NCBI GenBank assembly: GCA_021521415.1
Contig: JAIQDT010003012.1
Location: 248,001 to 312,000 of the forward strand
From: Bidens hawaiensis
Lineage: Eukaryota; Streptophyta; Magnoliopsida; Asterales; Asteraceae
Direction: 5' to 3'
Length of the DNA: 64,000 nucleotides
Part shown: positions 34,858 through 45,615 of the stretch, in pieces
Layout of the letters: the number at the start of each line of letters is the position of its first letter
Position numbering within the stretch: the first letter of the stretch is position 1
Translations under genes and position numbers: made by a program
Notes under the pieces: generated by a model
The model's database searches: none
What the model was told of the DNA's origin: nothing
What the model saw: the letters and a program-made list of their open reading frames with translations, nothing else

Positions 34858-36948
34858 ATGGCACCGAAACGATCAACGAAAATATCGGAAGTAGATGTGA
34901 GCCGTTTGATTGCTCAACAGTTGGAGGCGGCGATACCGGATATAGTATCGCGCATCGCCGCCAGTATTAATAACTCATCTAATCCAACCCCTCCGAGCAA
35001 TCAAACGCCCATAAATAATGGCGGGGAACATAATGCTAATCCTCCACCTACCGATAACACGATTCCGAGTAATGACGCACCGCCTACGGTGGTCGCTACC
35101 GACAGTAATGGCCCCATATCTACTGTAGAAACCAACCGCACTGGACCATCCAGGGGTTGTTCAATCAAGGACTTTATGTTATGCAAGCCTTTAGAGTTTA
35201 ACGGGTCGGAAGGACCGAATGGGTTAGTGAAATGGTTAGAGAAAATAGAGTCAGTGGTGAATATCAGCAACTGTCCCGAGGATTGTGTCGTTAAGTACGC
35301 CACCTGTACGTTCACAGACCATGCCTTGACATGGTGGAACACCATAGTACAGACTCGAGGTCAAGCGGCGACAAACCGCATGACCTGGACAGAGCTTAAG
35401 GATCTTGTTTTGAAACATTTCTGCCCAAAGAATGAATTGCAGAAACTGGAACATGAGTTGTGGAACCTGGAAATGCATGGGGCGGACCACTTGGGATATA
35501 CCAACCGGTTTAATGAACTGTCACGATTAGTGCCGTGGTTGGTCACCCCAGAGTCAAAGAGGGTGGAACGTTATATTTGGGGACTTACTCCTGTGGTGAG
35601 GAGTATAGTTAACGCGGGAGGGCACCAGACGTATGAGGGTGCAGTGACACAGGCTGGTATTGTCACGTATGATTTCTTAAGGAGCGGATCGATAAAGGCG
35701 ACAGGAGAGTCGGCTGGGGGAAAGCGAGGTACGTATGACAATAGGATCCGAGAGAAACAGCAAGGTAAACGTGCTAGACCCACTGCCCAGAACTACGCCA
35801 TGACTAGTTCGGGCGGAAGGCATGAACCGCAGAGGGGAACGTTTCCTAAATGTGGGAAATGTGGTTACCACCATGGTGGCGTGTGCAAAGAGGTGGTGTG
35901 CCACCGGTGTGGCAGGATTGGGCACTACGCACCCAGTTGTAGGACAAACTTGAACAACCTGAACCGTCAACCGCAACCTATCCGTGCGCAATCATTTAGG
36001 AACCAACCAACCCAACAGCAAAACCCCCAGGGAAACCAATTGGTGACCACCAGCCGTGCTTGCTACGAATGCGGTAACACAGATCACTTCAAGAAAAACT
36101 GTCCGAAGCTGAATCAAGGAAGAAATGGGCGGCAACCCGCGGGTCAGGCATCGTCGTCCAACCCGGCCAGAAGCCGAGCTTTCGTGATAGGGACGAGCGA
36201 AGCACGTCAGGACCCCAGCGTAGTGACAGGTACATTCCTTGTTTCTGACCATTACGCTTCTGTATTATTTGATACGGGTGCTGATAGAAGTTTCGTCTCC
36301 GTTAAATTCCTGTCATTAGCAAACATGCCGGTTAGTGAATCCATAGAACCCTATACCGTAGAAGTTGCTAACGGTAAGACCATGATAGTCGATCAAATTG
36401 TTCGGAATTGTCCTTTTATTCTAAACGAACAATCCTTTTTGATTGACTTGTTACCAGTAGAACTGGGTAGTTTTGATGTGATAGTGGGAATGGATTGGTT
36501 AGCACACAACAAGGTAGAAATAAATTGTGAAAAGAAACTCGTCAAAATCCGGGTGTCGGATGACGAAGAAGTATTAGTGCAGGGTGATAAGTCGGGCAAT
36601 ATGATGCCATTTATATCTCACCTCAAGGCGCTAAAATATATGCGTCAGGGATGTGTGGCGTATCTAGCGAGCCTGACGGCCACTGATTCTGAGGAAAAAC
36701 GAGTGGACGATATTCCGTGGTACGCGAATTTCCACAAGTTTTCCCAGAAGAACTTCCTGGATTACCGCCAACCCGACAAGTCGAATTTAGAATCGACTTA
36801 TTACCTCAAGCCGGCCCTGTTGCTAAGGCCCCTTACAGACTTGCACCGTCCGAGATGCAAGAACTATCCAACCAGTTGCAGGAATTGTTGGATAAGGGGT
36901 TTATACGTCCCAGTTATTCCCCGTGGGGTGCACCTGTACTATTTGTGA
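34858..36948 (+). CDS. Gag and aspartic protease of the intact chromovirus
   Basis: Start ATG 34858 ([18 protein letters not shown]); two bases before it ends an acceptor-like TTGATGTTGTGTAG. Residues about 100-275 are a retrotransposon Gag domain ([20 protein letters not shown], then [13 protein letters not shown]). Zinc-binding units follow: [12 protein letters not shown] with [14 protein letters not shown] (35860-35940), then [14 protein letters not shown] (36062-36103). The retropepsin signature [15 protein letters not shown] has its Asp at 36271, with [10 protein letters not shown] near 36472. After residue VDDIP (about 36715) the frame leaves the homologous path and runs on for about 77 codons of unrelated sequence to 36948, while RT continues in another frame. 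A one-base loss there explains this. Role: capsid, genome packaging and polyprotein cleavage. Confidence 0.92.
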   Translation: MAPKRSTKISEVDVSRLIAQQLEAAIPDIVSRIAASINNSSNPTPPSNQTPINNGGEHNANPPPTDNTIPSNDAPPTVVATDSNGPISTVETNRTGPSRGCSIKDFMLCKPLEFNGSEGPNGLVKWLEKIESVVNISNCPEDCVVKYATCTFTDHALTWWNTIVQTRGQAATNRMTWTELKDLVLKHFCPKNELQKLEHELWNLEMHGADHLGYTNRFNELSRLVPWLVTPESKRVERYIWGLTPVVRSIVNAGGHQTYEGAVTQAGIVTYDFLRSGSIKATGESAGGKRGTYDNRIREKQQGKRARPTAQNYAMTSSGGRHEPQRGTFPKCGKCGYHHGGVCKEVVCHRCGRIGHYAPSCRTNLNNLNRQPQPIRAQSFRNQPTQQQNPQGNQLVTTSRACYECGNTDHFKKNCPKLNQGRNGRQPAGQASSSNPARSRAFVIGTSEARQDPSVVTGTFLVSDHYASVLFDTGADRSFVSVKFLSLANMPVSESIEPYTVEVANGKTMIVDQIVRNCPFILNEQSFLIDLLPVELGSFDVIVGMDWLAHNKVEINCEKKLVKIRVSDDEEVLVQGDKSGNMMPFISHLKALKYMRQGCVAYLASLTATDSEEKRVDDIPWYANFHKFSQKNFLDYRQPDKSNLESTYYLKPALLLRPLTDLHRPRCKNYPTSCRNCWIRGLYVPVIPRGVHLYYL

Positions 36949-39554
36949 AAAAGAAGGACGGAAGCCTTCGAATGTGCATTGACTACAGGGAATTGAACAA
37001 ATTAACCATCAAAAATAGGTATCCTCTTCCCCGAATCGATGATTTGTTCGACCAACTACAAGGTGCGAACTATTTCTCAAAAATTGATCTTAGATCGGGA
37101 TACCACCAAGTTAGAATTCAAGAGGAGGATATCCCGAAAACCGCGTTTCGGACTCGCTACGGCCACTACGAATTTTTAGTTATGCCTTTTGGGCTAACAA
37201 ATGCGCCAGCGGTGTTCATGGATCTCATGAACCTAGTCTGTAAACCCTACCTCGACAAATTCGTCATTGTATTTATTGACGATATTTTGATATATTCAAA
37301 AAGTAAAGAAGAACATGAGCGACATTTGAGGTTAATTTTGGAGCTTTTGGATCAGGAGAAGTTGTATGCAAAATTCTCCAAGTGTAACTTCTGGTTACAA
37401 GAGGTGCAATTCCTCGGTCACGTTATAAACCACCAAGGAATACACGTTGATCCGAGTAAAGTTGAAGCAATTAAGGATTGGCAAGCGCCTAAATCTCCCA
37501 AGGAAATCCGCCAATTCTTAGGCTTAGCTGGATACTATCGTCGATTTATAGAGAACTTTTCCAGCATCGCCCAACCTTTAACCCTCCTGACTCAAAAGGA
37601 TCGGAAATATGAATGGGGTGAAGAGCAGGAAACGGCGTTTCAAACGCTAAAGCAAAGGTTGTGTCAAGCGCCAATCTTAAGTCTCCCCGACGGAGATGAT
37701 GGATTTGTTGTATATTGTGACGCATCCCGTAAAGGGCTAGGATGCGTGTTAATGCAAAATAAAAAGGTCATAGCCTATGCGTCTCGACAACTAAAAGTTC
37801 ATGAGAAAAATTACACTACTCATGACTTAGAACTGGGAGCAGTCATCTTTGCACTTAAAATCTGGAGACACTACCTCTACGGCACAAAGTGCACCATATT
37901 CACTGATCATAAAAGTTTGCAACACATATTCGATCAGAAAGAACTGAATATGAGGCAACGAAGATGGGTCGAGTTGCTGAGTGACTATGACTGTGACATT
38001 CGATATCACCCCGGCAAGGCTAACGTCGTAGCCGATGCCTTGAGTAGGAAGGATCGGGTTAAACCATTGCGAGTGCGGGCGTTGGGGATGATAGTCCAGT
38101 CAAACCTTTCGGATTTGATTCGAGTCGCTCAACGCGAGGCGTTGAAAGAGGACCAATTGGATAAAGAAGGACTTTACGGGAATGAGAAGAATTTCGAACA
38201 GCGTGTGGACGAAATTCTCTATTTCAAAAGTCGGATTTGGATTCCGACCCTCCATGACCTTCGTGAATTAATCATGGACGAAGCGCATAAATCGAAATAT
38301 TCCATACATCCGGGATCGGATAAAATGTACCAGGATGTGAAAGAATTTTACTGGTGGCCAGGTATGAAAAAGGATATAGCCACATACGTCGGCAAGTGTA
38401 CGACGTGTGCGAGGGTTAAGGCGGAGCACCAGAAACCTTCGGGAATGTTGCAACAACCGGAAATTCCGGAATGGAAGTGGGAGCAGATCACAATGGATTT
38501 TGTGACACACCTCCCCAAGACGCCCCGAGGTCATGATGCAATTTGGGTAATCGTGGATCGATTAACCAAATCAGCACATTTCATTCCAATTAGGAATAAT
38601 TATAACACTGAGAGACTTGCGCAAATTTATATAAATGAAATAGTGTCTCGTCATGGCATCCCCATCTCGATCATCTCCGATAGGGATAGCCATTTCACCT
38701 CCAAACTTTGGCAAGCTGTCCAAGAAGCGTTGGGAACACGTATTGACCTAAGCACAGCTTACCACCCTCAGACCGATGGTCAGTCTGAGAGGACCATTCA
38801 AACTTTGGAGGATTTGCTTCGTGCCTGCGTACTGGACTTTAAGGGAAATTGGGATCAACATCTCCCACTCATTGAATTTTCCTATAATAACAGTTACCAT
38901 AGCAGTATAAAGGCAGCACCTTATGAAGCATTGTATGGGCGGAAGTGCCGATCACCACTTTGCTGGTCTGAAGTGGGAGACCCGCAGGTCATTAGATCGG
39001 ATCTGGTCCAGGAGACGACCAGCAAGATTCTTGAAATTAAGAACAACCTAAAAGCCGCGCGGGACCGGCAGAAGAGTTATGCCGATACCCGTCGAAAACC
39101 GTTGTCATTTGAGAAGGGTGAAAAAGTATATCTGAAAGTATCACCCTGGAAAGGAGTGGTCAGATTTGGAAAGGCGGGGAAGTTGGCCCCTAGATATATT
39201 GGACCATTCATTATTACTGCGAAAATCGGTCCGGTAGCTTACCGACTAGAACTGCCTGAGGAACTAAGTGCAGTTCATAACGTGTTTCATGTGTCAAATT
39301 TGAAAAGATGTCAGGCGGATGAGACATCGGTGTTACCCTTAGAGGGTGTTCAAATAAGTGATAGGCTCAACTTCGTAGAGGAGCCCATTGAAATAGTGGA
39401 CGGTAAGATCAAGCAACTTAGACACAATAAGATCTCGTTGGTCAAGGTTAGATGGAATTCGCAACGAGGCCCAGAATTTACTTGGGAACGAAAGGACGAA
39501 TTTCGGAAGAAATACCCCCACCTGTTTTCTCAAAAGGAAGTAGTTGTCGCGTAA
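36717..39554 (+). CDS. Pol of the intact chromovirus: RT, RNase H, integrase, chromodomain
   Basis: An open frame of 945 codons; it has no proper start codon (opens at GTG) and is naturally the continuation of the Gag-protease frame. [35 protein letters not shown], catalytic FIDDILIYS (Asp pair 37278-37283). RNase [33 protein letters not shown]. Integrase: HHCC finger (HPGSDKM ... CTTCARVK) and triad Asp 38496, Asp 38679, Glu 38787, with 35 residues between the last two. The C-terminal part ([20 protein letters not shown], then [13 protein letters not shown]) leads to a chromodomain-like end ([20 protein letters not shown]) that in this family guides insertion to chromatin. All catalytic residues are present. 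Confidence 0.95.
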   Translation: MVREFPQVFPEELPGLPPTRQVEFRIDLLPQAGPVAKAPYRLAPSEMQELSNQLQELLDKGFIRPSYSPWGAPVLFVKKKDGSLRMCIDYRELNKLTIKNRYPLPRIDDLFDQLQGANYFSKIDLRSGYHQVRIQEEDIPKTAFRTRYGHYEFLVMPFGLTNAPAVFMDLMNLVCKPYLDKFVIVFIDDILIYSKSKEEHERHLRLILELLDQEKLYAKFSKCNFWLQEVQFLGHVINHQGIHVDPSKVEAIKDWQAPKSPKEIRQFLGLAGYYRRFIENFSSIAQPLTLLTQKDRKYEWGEEQETAFQTLKQRLCQAPILSLPDGDDGFVVYCDASRKGLGCVLMQNKKVIAYASRQLKVHEKNYTTHDLELGAVIFALKIWRHYLYGTKCTIFTDHKSLQHIFDQKELNMRQRRWVELLSDYDCDIRYHPGKANVVADALSRKDRVKPLRVRALGMIVQSNLSDLIRVAQREALKEDQLDKEGLYGNEKNFEQRVDEILYFKSRIWIPTLHDLRELIMDEAHKSKYSIHPGSDKMYQDVKEFYWWPGMKKDIATYVGKCTTCARVKAEHQKPSGMLQQPEIPEWKWEQITMDFVTHLPKTPRGHDAIWVIVDRLTKSAHFIPIRNNYNTERLAQIYINEIVSRHGIPISIISDRDSHFTSKLWQAVQEALGTRIDLSTAYHPQTDGQSERTIQTLEDLLRACVLDFKGNWDQHLPLIEFSYNNSYHSSIKAAPYEALYGRKCRSPLCWSEVGDPQVIRSDLVQETTSKILEIKNNLKAARDRQKSYADTRRKPLSFEKGEKVYLKVSPWKGVVRFGKAGKLAPRYIGPFIITAKIGPVAYRLELPEELSAVHNVFHVSNLKRCQADETSVLPLEGVQISDRLNFVEEPIEIVDGKIKQLRHNKISLVKVRWNSQRGPEFTWERKDEFRKKYPHLFSQKEVVVA

Positions 39555-39577
39555 AATTTCGAGGACGAAATTTTTAT

Positions 39578-39590
39578 AACGGGGGGAGAA
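39578..39590 (+). other. Polypurine tract
   Basis: AACGGGGGGAGAA stands directly before the 3' LTR; it primes plus-strand DNA synthesis. Confidence 0.9.
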
Positions 39591-41204
39591 TGTAACGATT
39601 CCGGCAAATCCAGGTATACCCTAGCCGGAATATGCTATTTACGTGTCATTTAATATTGATTATATGAGTTATAGTACGTTTATACGAGTATATATGATTC
39701 ATAGTACGAATCATACTCGATTATATAGTGAATCGTATTGGAATTACAATTAACCAAAGAACGATTATTGAAACCCGAACGAATCGGGAATTACATTATA
39801 GACGATGTATATAATGTTTAGTGATATTTACGAAGTATTAATGCTTCGGGATAGGTGAAATATAGCACAGAAAAATGATTTCGATTTAATGGTACGTCGG
39901 TACGCTAAACGAAACCTTTAACACCAAACCAAGCAAGAGACGATCAATCAAGCCGAAAAAGATGCGTAATTATTAATAATATGATGTTTTAATGTCATGG
40001 GTTAAGTTTTTAAAGTTTTTAAATCAGTTTTATCTAAATTTCATTTTAACCCGAAAAACGACCATTTTAGGCTCGTTTTAAGCCGAATTACGAGTTTAAA
40101 CGAGAAACGAACTGAACCAGACTATCCACAACATTATCCGGATTGTGTAATCCAAATTTGTGGCTAATATTGAACTTGTGGGGCCCCCCCCCACCACCCA
40201 TAGGGCCGGCCATATACACACATTATACACATTCATTTTTTTTTTTCTAACATAAAACAATCAAAACTCTCTCAACTCTCCAAACCCTTCAAAGTTCATC
40301 CAAAGAACCCAAGTTCTAACCAAGATTTGAAGGTATAACATATGTTTTTAAGCTTGAATTTTGTTTTCTAACTTCATGATCTTGAGAAAAGGAGGTTTCA
40401 AATGTAAAAATGGGTGAAAACCCGAGTTGAAACCGATTCTCGCATGATCAAGTGATGTATACAAGTTATACAAAGAATCTTGATCCAAGTGATGAGTTAA
40501 AAGAGTTTATAACGAATTTTTACGGTTAAAATCTTGTTAAAATGAGTTTCCAAGTGAAAGATGGGTGGAAACCCGAGATGAAACCGACTCTTGCATGATC
40601 AAGAGATGTATACATGTTATACAAAGGATCTTGGTCCAAGAAATGAGTAAAAGAGTCGAGAACGGATTTTTACGGTTAAAACCTTTGTTTTTACTTAAAA
40701 ACCGACACTATGAAAGAAATGGTTTGATTGTTGGTATAGTTTGCTTGGTATAGTGTTATTGTGCTTGTAAGTGTTGTATCTAGCGGCTAGCAAAGGCTAG
40801 AAACCAAGATCTTTGCGATCTAAAGCTAGAAAACACAAGATAGTTCGGTTTTCGTGTGTATATGAGATTTGGACAGATTTTCGTGTGCTTAGAGTCGGGT
40901 CACGAAATTTCACAGAGATGATCTACACATGAAAATATGAGATCTGTGAATTTTTGGTAATTTTTGGATAAAAGATGAATATTTGGTGAATTTAATGCTC
41001 GGTTTTGGCCAAAAATAGTGAAAAATAGCTAAACTTGATGAAAAATTCTGGAAAATTTAAGATAAGCTTTTTATAACATATAAAAGTCACCCACAAAATT
41101 TGAGCTCAGTTGGAAAAGTCTAAGTAGGCTTTTCGGTGAAACGAGTTCTAGGGCTTTCTAGCTCGGTTTTGGGTGAAAATGGCTTGAAAAATGAGTTTTA
41201 AATT

Positions 41205-41800
41205 CTGGAAAAATTCCAGGAAGTTATAAGGATGGGAAGGATCATCCCAGAAAAATTTGGGATTTTTCTAAAGTGTTTTGGTATTTTTGACATATTTAGT
41301 GTTTTAATAAGATTTAAAAATAGATAAATAAATGTAAATATAAGAAAATAAATCTGGAAAAATTCCAGGAAGTTATGAGGATGACAGAGATCATCCCAGA
41401 AAAATTTGGGATTTTTCTAAAGTGTTTTGGTATTTTTGACATATTTAGTGTTTTAATAAGATTTAAAAATAGATAAATAAATGTAAATATAAGAAAATAA
41501 ATCTGGAAAAATTCCAGGAAGTTATGAGGATGACAGAGATCATTCCAGAAAAATTTGGGATTTTTCTAAAGTGTTTTGGTATTTTTGACATATTTAGTGT
41601 TTTAATAAGATTTAAAAATAGATAAATAAATGTAAATATAAGAAAATAAATCTGGAAAAATTCCAGGAAGTTATGAGGATGACAGAGATCATCCCAGAAA
41701 AATTTGGGATTTTTATAAAGTGTTTTGGTATTTTTGACATATTTAGTGTTTTAATAAGATTTAAAAATAGATAAATAAATGTAAATATAAGAAAATAAAT
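41205..41800 (+). repeat. Four 149-bp tandem units in 3' LTR
   Basis: Units at 41205, 41354, 41503 and 41652, matching the 5' LTR array unit for unit. Confidence 0.95.
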
Positions 41801-42554
41801 CTGGAAAAATTTTGTAAAATTTTCTTTCTGTCAAAATAAGTTTTGTGCAAAATTTCAAGACCCGAGACTAAACGGGTAATTATTTGTGCTAAAAAGAACG
41901 TAAAAACAAATATTTAAAGCTTAAAACGTGTAAACCGGCAAAGTTCGCATAAGCGAGCTGACTGGTACACGAAAACTTTAAAAATGGACTATTTTCATAA
42001 ATCTAAGTAAATTAAGTAAAAATAAATCATCCGAAAATAATTCGGATGATTTGGGTAATTTTACCCGATTTTACCGTTTCCGGCACCGAAATACCGGAAA
42101 CGGGCCCCGCGGCCAAACGGGGTGTCAAACCGAGCTATAATTTCATCACTTTAACTAAATTGACTGTCAAACTCTAAGCAATGTTACCATCTGAGTCCTT
42201 AGAAGTGTCGCGGGGTTAACGTTGTCCCCGGATCGAGTACAGTACTGGGTTAACAATGTCCCCAGATGTACCGATTAATACGGATTTAGTTTATGGGAAT
42301 TATATAGTAACGACTAGATATTATATTACAGATCCAGGCACGTAGCTGTTCATTGTATTACCCACCGACTCACAAAAAGGTGAGTTTTCACGAGCCCCTT
42401 TTAATGAACTGTTTTAAATATTTTCCCGGGGCGGAAAGCATGATTGTGTTAAATTATCTAAGTACATACCGATCGTATGGAAACACTTGTATATTTTTAT
42501 ATATATATGGTATGATACATAGAATAGATAATTTGTTTATCGGGTGGAATTGTT

Positions 42555-42825
42555 CTGGGGTAACTTAGTTCCCAGAGGGTTATTGGATATATTTCTGGGT
42601 TAACAGTGTTCCCAGAGGGTATTGGATATGGTTCTGGGTTAACAGTGTCCCCAGAGGTTATTGGATATGGTTCTGGGTTAACAGTGTCCCCAGAGGGTAT
42701 TTGATATGCGCTGGGTTAACAGTGTCCCCAGGGGTTATTTGATATGTACTGGGTTAACAGTGTCCCCAGGGGTTATTGGATATGTTCTGGGTTAACAGTG
42801 TCCCCAGGGGTCATTTAATGTGATT
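42555..42825 (+). repeat. Seven-unit minisatellite in 3' LTR
   Basis: Same order and sequence as 32822-33092, with CTGGG/CCCAG arms in each unit. Confidence 0.95.
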
Positions 42826-43230
42826 TTGGGTTAATGGAGTTTTCATTAACGGGCTTAGCATAATTTCATCATTAACATATGATTTTTATACTGATCTATG
42901 GTTTATTTAAATTAGTGAAACTCACCAACTATTCGTAGTTGACCCGTTTTCTTTACATGCTTTCTAGGTATGCCCAGGTTGGAATGATTGATATGTGCTT
43001 AACTATCTGTGCTACCTGTTGGAAGCTTGCTGCTCTGTATTTTGTAATGAATATATATTAATGTCTTATTGGTAATATATGTGTGTAACACCTAGACAGT
43101 AACGCAACTCGCAACAATGTAATATGTTATAAATCAATGTATTGGTATTTTCTTTATAAGCAATGCTGTTGATATCAGATGTGTCTGTTGCATCCCGTGT
43201 ACGTTTCCGCTGCGGTTACGGGGTGTTACA

Positions 43231-43770
43231 AGGTAAGGGATAGCATCTTACCTTTGGTTCTCAGAACCGTTTTGCGAAGGCCCAACTCATAGTTCTCTAG
43301 TCCCCTACGGCTACTAACCGAACATGCCTTACTCTCATGCCCTAAGGAGAGGGAGTAAAACAAGTGTTGGGAATTCTTAAAGAATTTCCCAAAAATAGAA
43401 AGACAATCTACTAAAGTTTTAAAAGATTTTTAAAGATTTTGAAAATATTTTTGAAAGTAAGGCAAAGCCTCAGATTTGGTGTGTGCAATATTTACTAAAA
43501 ATAAGAGGATACATTAAATACTAACTAAAAATAAAAGATTTAATAATATCTAATTACTTATAATAAAAGAAGCAACTAACTAGCTACCTTAAACGAAATG
43601 ATATGTTAAATAATTACCTAAAATAACAGATATGATAAATAATTACCTAAATAAGCTACAAACAATTAAGGAGCACATAAGCGGTTCAGATAGGCACGTA
43701 TAAGGTTCCTAACATATGACTAGGACATTTTCTAACCACCTATCTTAAACCTTCGGCCCTGCTACCAATC
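43231..43770 (-). other. 5' leader of the minus-strand family A element, right part, with primer site
   Basis: Continues the leader cut at 29855. On the minus strand TTGGTAGCAGGGCC (43755-43768), two bases inside the LTR end, is a decayed Met-tRNA primer site (usual TTGGTATCAGAGCC). No reading frame of note. Confidence 0.75.
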
Positions 43771-44716
43771 TTTCACACCCCAACCTAAGGCGGAAATGCC
43801 GGGGCGTGAGCATGATTGTTCATAGCTCGAAGTAACTATCATACAATAAATATGGCAATATCTAATAATTTATTTTATTCCATGTAAAAACAAATATCCA
43901 AATATAGCAAATAATTCCAAAACAATAATCCATGAAAATAAAGGAAATAATTCAAATAACTTAAATTAGTTTGTTCTTGAATAAGCCTATGGTCTCAACT
44001 AGCAATCTATGACTTTAATTCTTCAATTCAAATGATAACCTGCATATACGTAGAAAATACAATAGGTTTGTCAATGTTGAGTGAACCATTGCCAAGCGAA
44101 CCGGGAGCCGGTTAAGGGTATGTGACGGCTGGAATTGCTTAGATGCAGTAAGCATTAGGATTTGGAGTTATGAGATGTTTATATAGGGGTTACACAAACT
44201 TGTTAGACAAGAAACGGTTCAGTTTGGTAACCGAATCACATAATTAAGAACGAAATCGGGTCATATATTCATCGATATATTGATATAATTACAGAGTATA
44301 AACCTAGACATCATTCCCTAGCAGATACGATAACTTGTTGCTCAATTTTCGTGATTTAGGGTTGATTTAGGAAAGATTTAATTAAACGAGGATCTAATAC
44401 GAAAACTGCTGATCTGGTTGTATCTTCGAGTATTGCTAAGATGCAGGGCTTGCATCTTTGAGTATCACTAAGATGCAACTTCACCAGACTTTCAACTTTT
44501 GACAGTTTTAGTCCCTGTAGTTCCAAAAACGCATTTTTAAGCCATTTTAACGACTCTAAGAGTTTCTAAGGGCTATTTGGCACAAATGAAAGTTAAGGAA
44601 TTATTAAATAATTATTTCACTCATAAATGCATAATTTTATTAATAAGAAAGATCCGAATAATGTTCGTAACCCGATAAACAAAACAAATGAATATGATAA
44701 AAACCGAAATGTTACA
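43771..44716 (-). mobile_element. 5' LTR of the minus-strand family A element, internally deleted
   Basis: In element orientation it starts TGTAACATTTCGG (44716 downward) and ends at a mutated TGTGAAA (43771). It is an inverted, shorter copy of the LTR at 48993-50846: 946 against 1854 bp. The main deletion joins sequence at TTAACCG, a word found at both break sites in the full LTR (near 49600 and 50395). A TATA-like TATATAAA reads on the minus strand at 44178-44185. Confidence 0.9.
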
Positions 44717-45383
44717 TAAACATACTTTTTCATGTTAAGTAAAGTTGCTACCATACACTCTTTTTTCATGCACGAAAAGGTTTAAATGGAGCATATTTAT
44801 ATATTTACAATTGTGGGAGGTTTTGTGCATCGCTGTGTTGCAAGTTACGTTGGAAATTTATTTAAGATGAATGGATATTTTATTTAGTGAAATTATTACT
44901 AAAACTCTTAATATGGTGAATTAAAAATAAACTTTTGAATAGAGTTTTATTTATATCACTTGATGAATTAAAAAGAAACTCTTGAATAGAGTTTTATTTA
45001 TGTCTCAAATTAAATGAGACATGTCACTCTTCCATGTTTCTTGTATAAATTGGTAAAAGACTTATGTGCCTAAAATGAAAAAAAGATGTCTTGGAACAAA
45101 AAGGATGATCAAAAAAAAAAACCTTAGTATATTTTTTTTCCTCAAGAAATATTGGAGATGAGAGCTCTCTAAACTTCATCTTCATATTATCAAGTTCTAA
45201 CACACTAAACTATCCGGCGTAACCTCGGGCACGTGGCCTTCCCCGGCAATACATACTGTTTCGGCTATTGTACCCTGGGAGACAGACATACTCTTTAGTA
45301 GATACCTGAAAGCTTCTTTAAGGGACCTGTTTTGTACACGAATCCTCAGCCACAACCACCAACATTAGTTTATTCAAGAAACA
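44717..45383 (+). mobile_element. Degraded copia LTR-like sequence
   Basis: Words such as CCCCGGCAATACATAC, TTGTACCCTGGGAGAC and TTTAAGGGACC match, in reverse, the LTR-like region at 7430-7520. A TATA-like GTATAAATTGG is near 45042. Borders unclear. It stands between the outer end of the minus-strand LTR and the first base of the plus-strand integrase piece. Confidence 0.5.
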
Positions 45384-45615
45384 CTGATCATATTGCTTAA
45401 ATCCGCCAAAATTTATTCGCTGCTCGTAGTCGTCAAAAGAGTTATGTGGATAAGCGTTGGAAACCTCTTGAGTTTAATGTTGGTGATCGTGTCCTACTCA
45501 AAGTATCTCTATGGAAAGGTGTTTTGAGATTTGGAAAGAAAGGGAAGTTATCTCCTCGTTTCGTTGGTCGTTTTGAAATCATCGAGCGTATTGGTCCCGT
45601 TGCCTATAGACTTAA

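Larger units (their letters stand above)
29856..43230 (+). mobile_element. Near-intact Ty3/gypsy chromovirus (Tekay/Del-like), 13.4 kb
   Basis: Complete architecture: TSD AGGTA (29851-29855 and 43231-43235), LTR 29856-33497, primer site, extra frame 33864-34490, gag-protease from 34858, RT-RNase H-integrase-chromodomain to 39554, polypurine tract, LTR 39591-43230. The C-terminal chromodomain-like end and very long LTRs fit the Tekay lineage. It lies in the leader of the older minus-strand family A element. The only coding defect I see is an apparent one-base loss between protease and RT (near 36717). Confidence 0.95.
39591..43230 (+). mobile_element. 3' LTR of the intact chromovirus
   Basis: 3640 bp, same ends as the 5' LTR and the same numbers of tandem units. 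The right end at 43230 is followed by the target duplication AGGTA. Confidence 0.95.

Noticed and set aside
36700..36725. Programmed ribosomal frameshift between protease and RT
   Set aside because: No slippery heptamer followed by a structure is evident; a one-base deletion is simpler.
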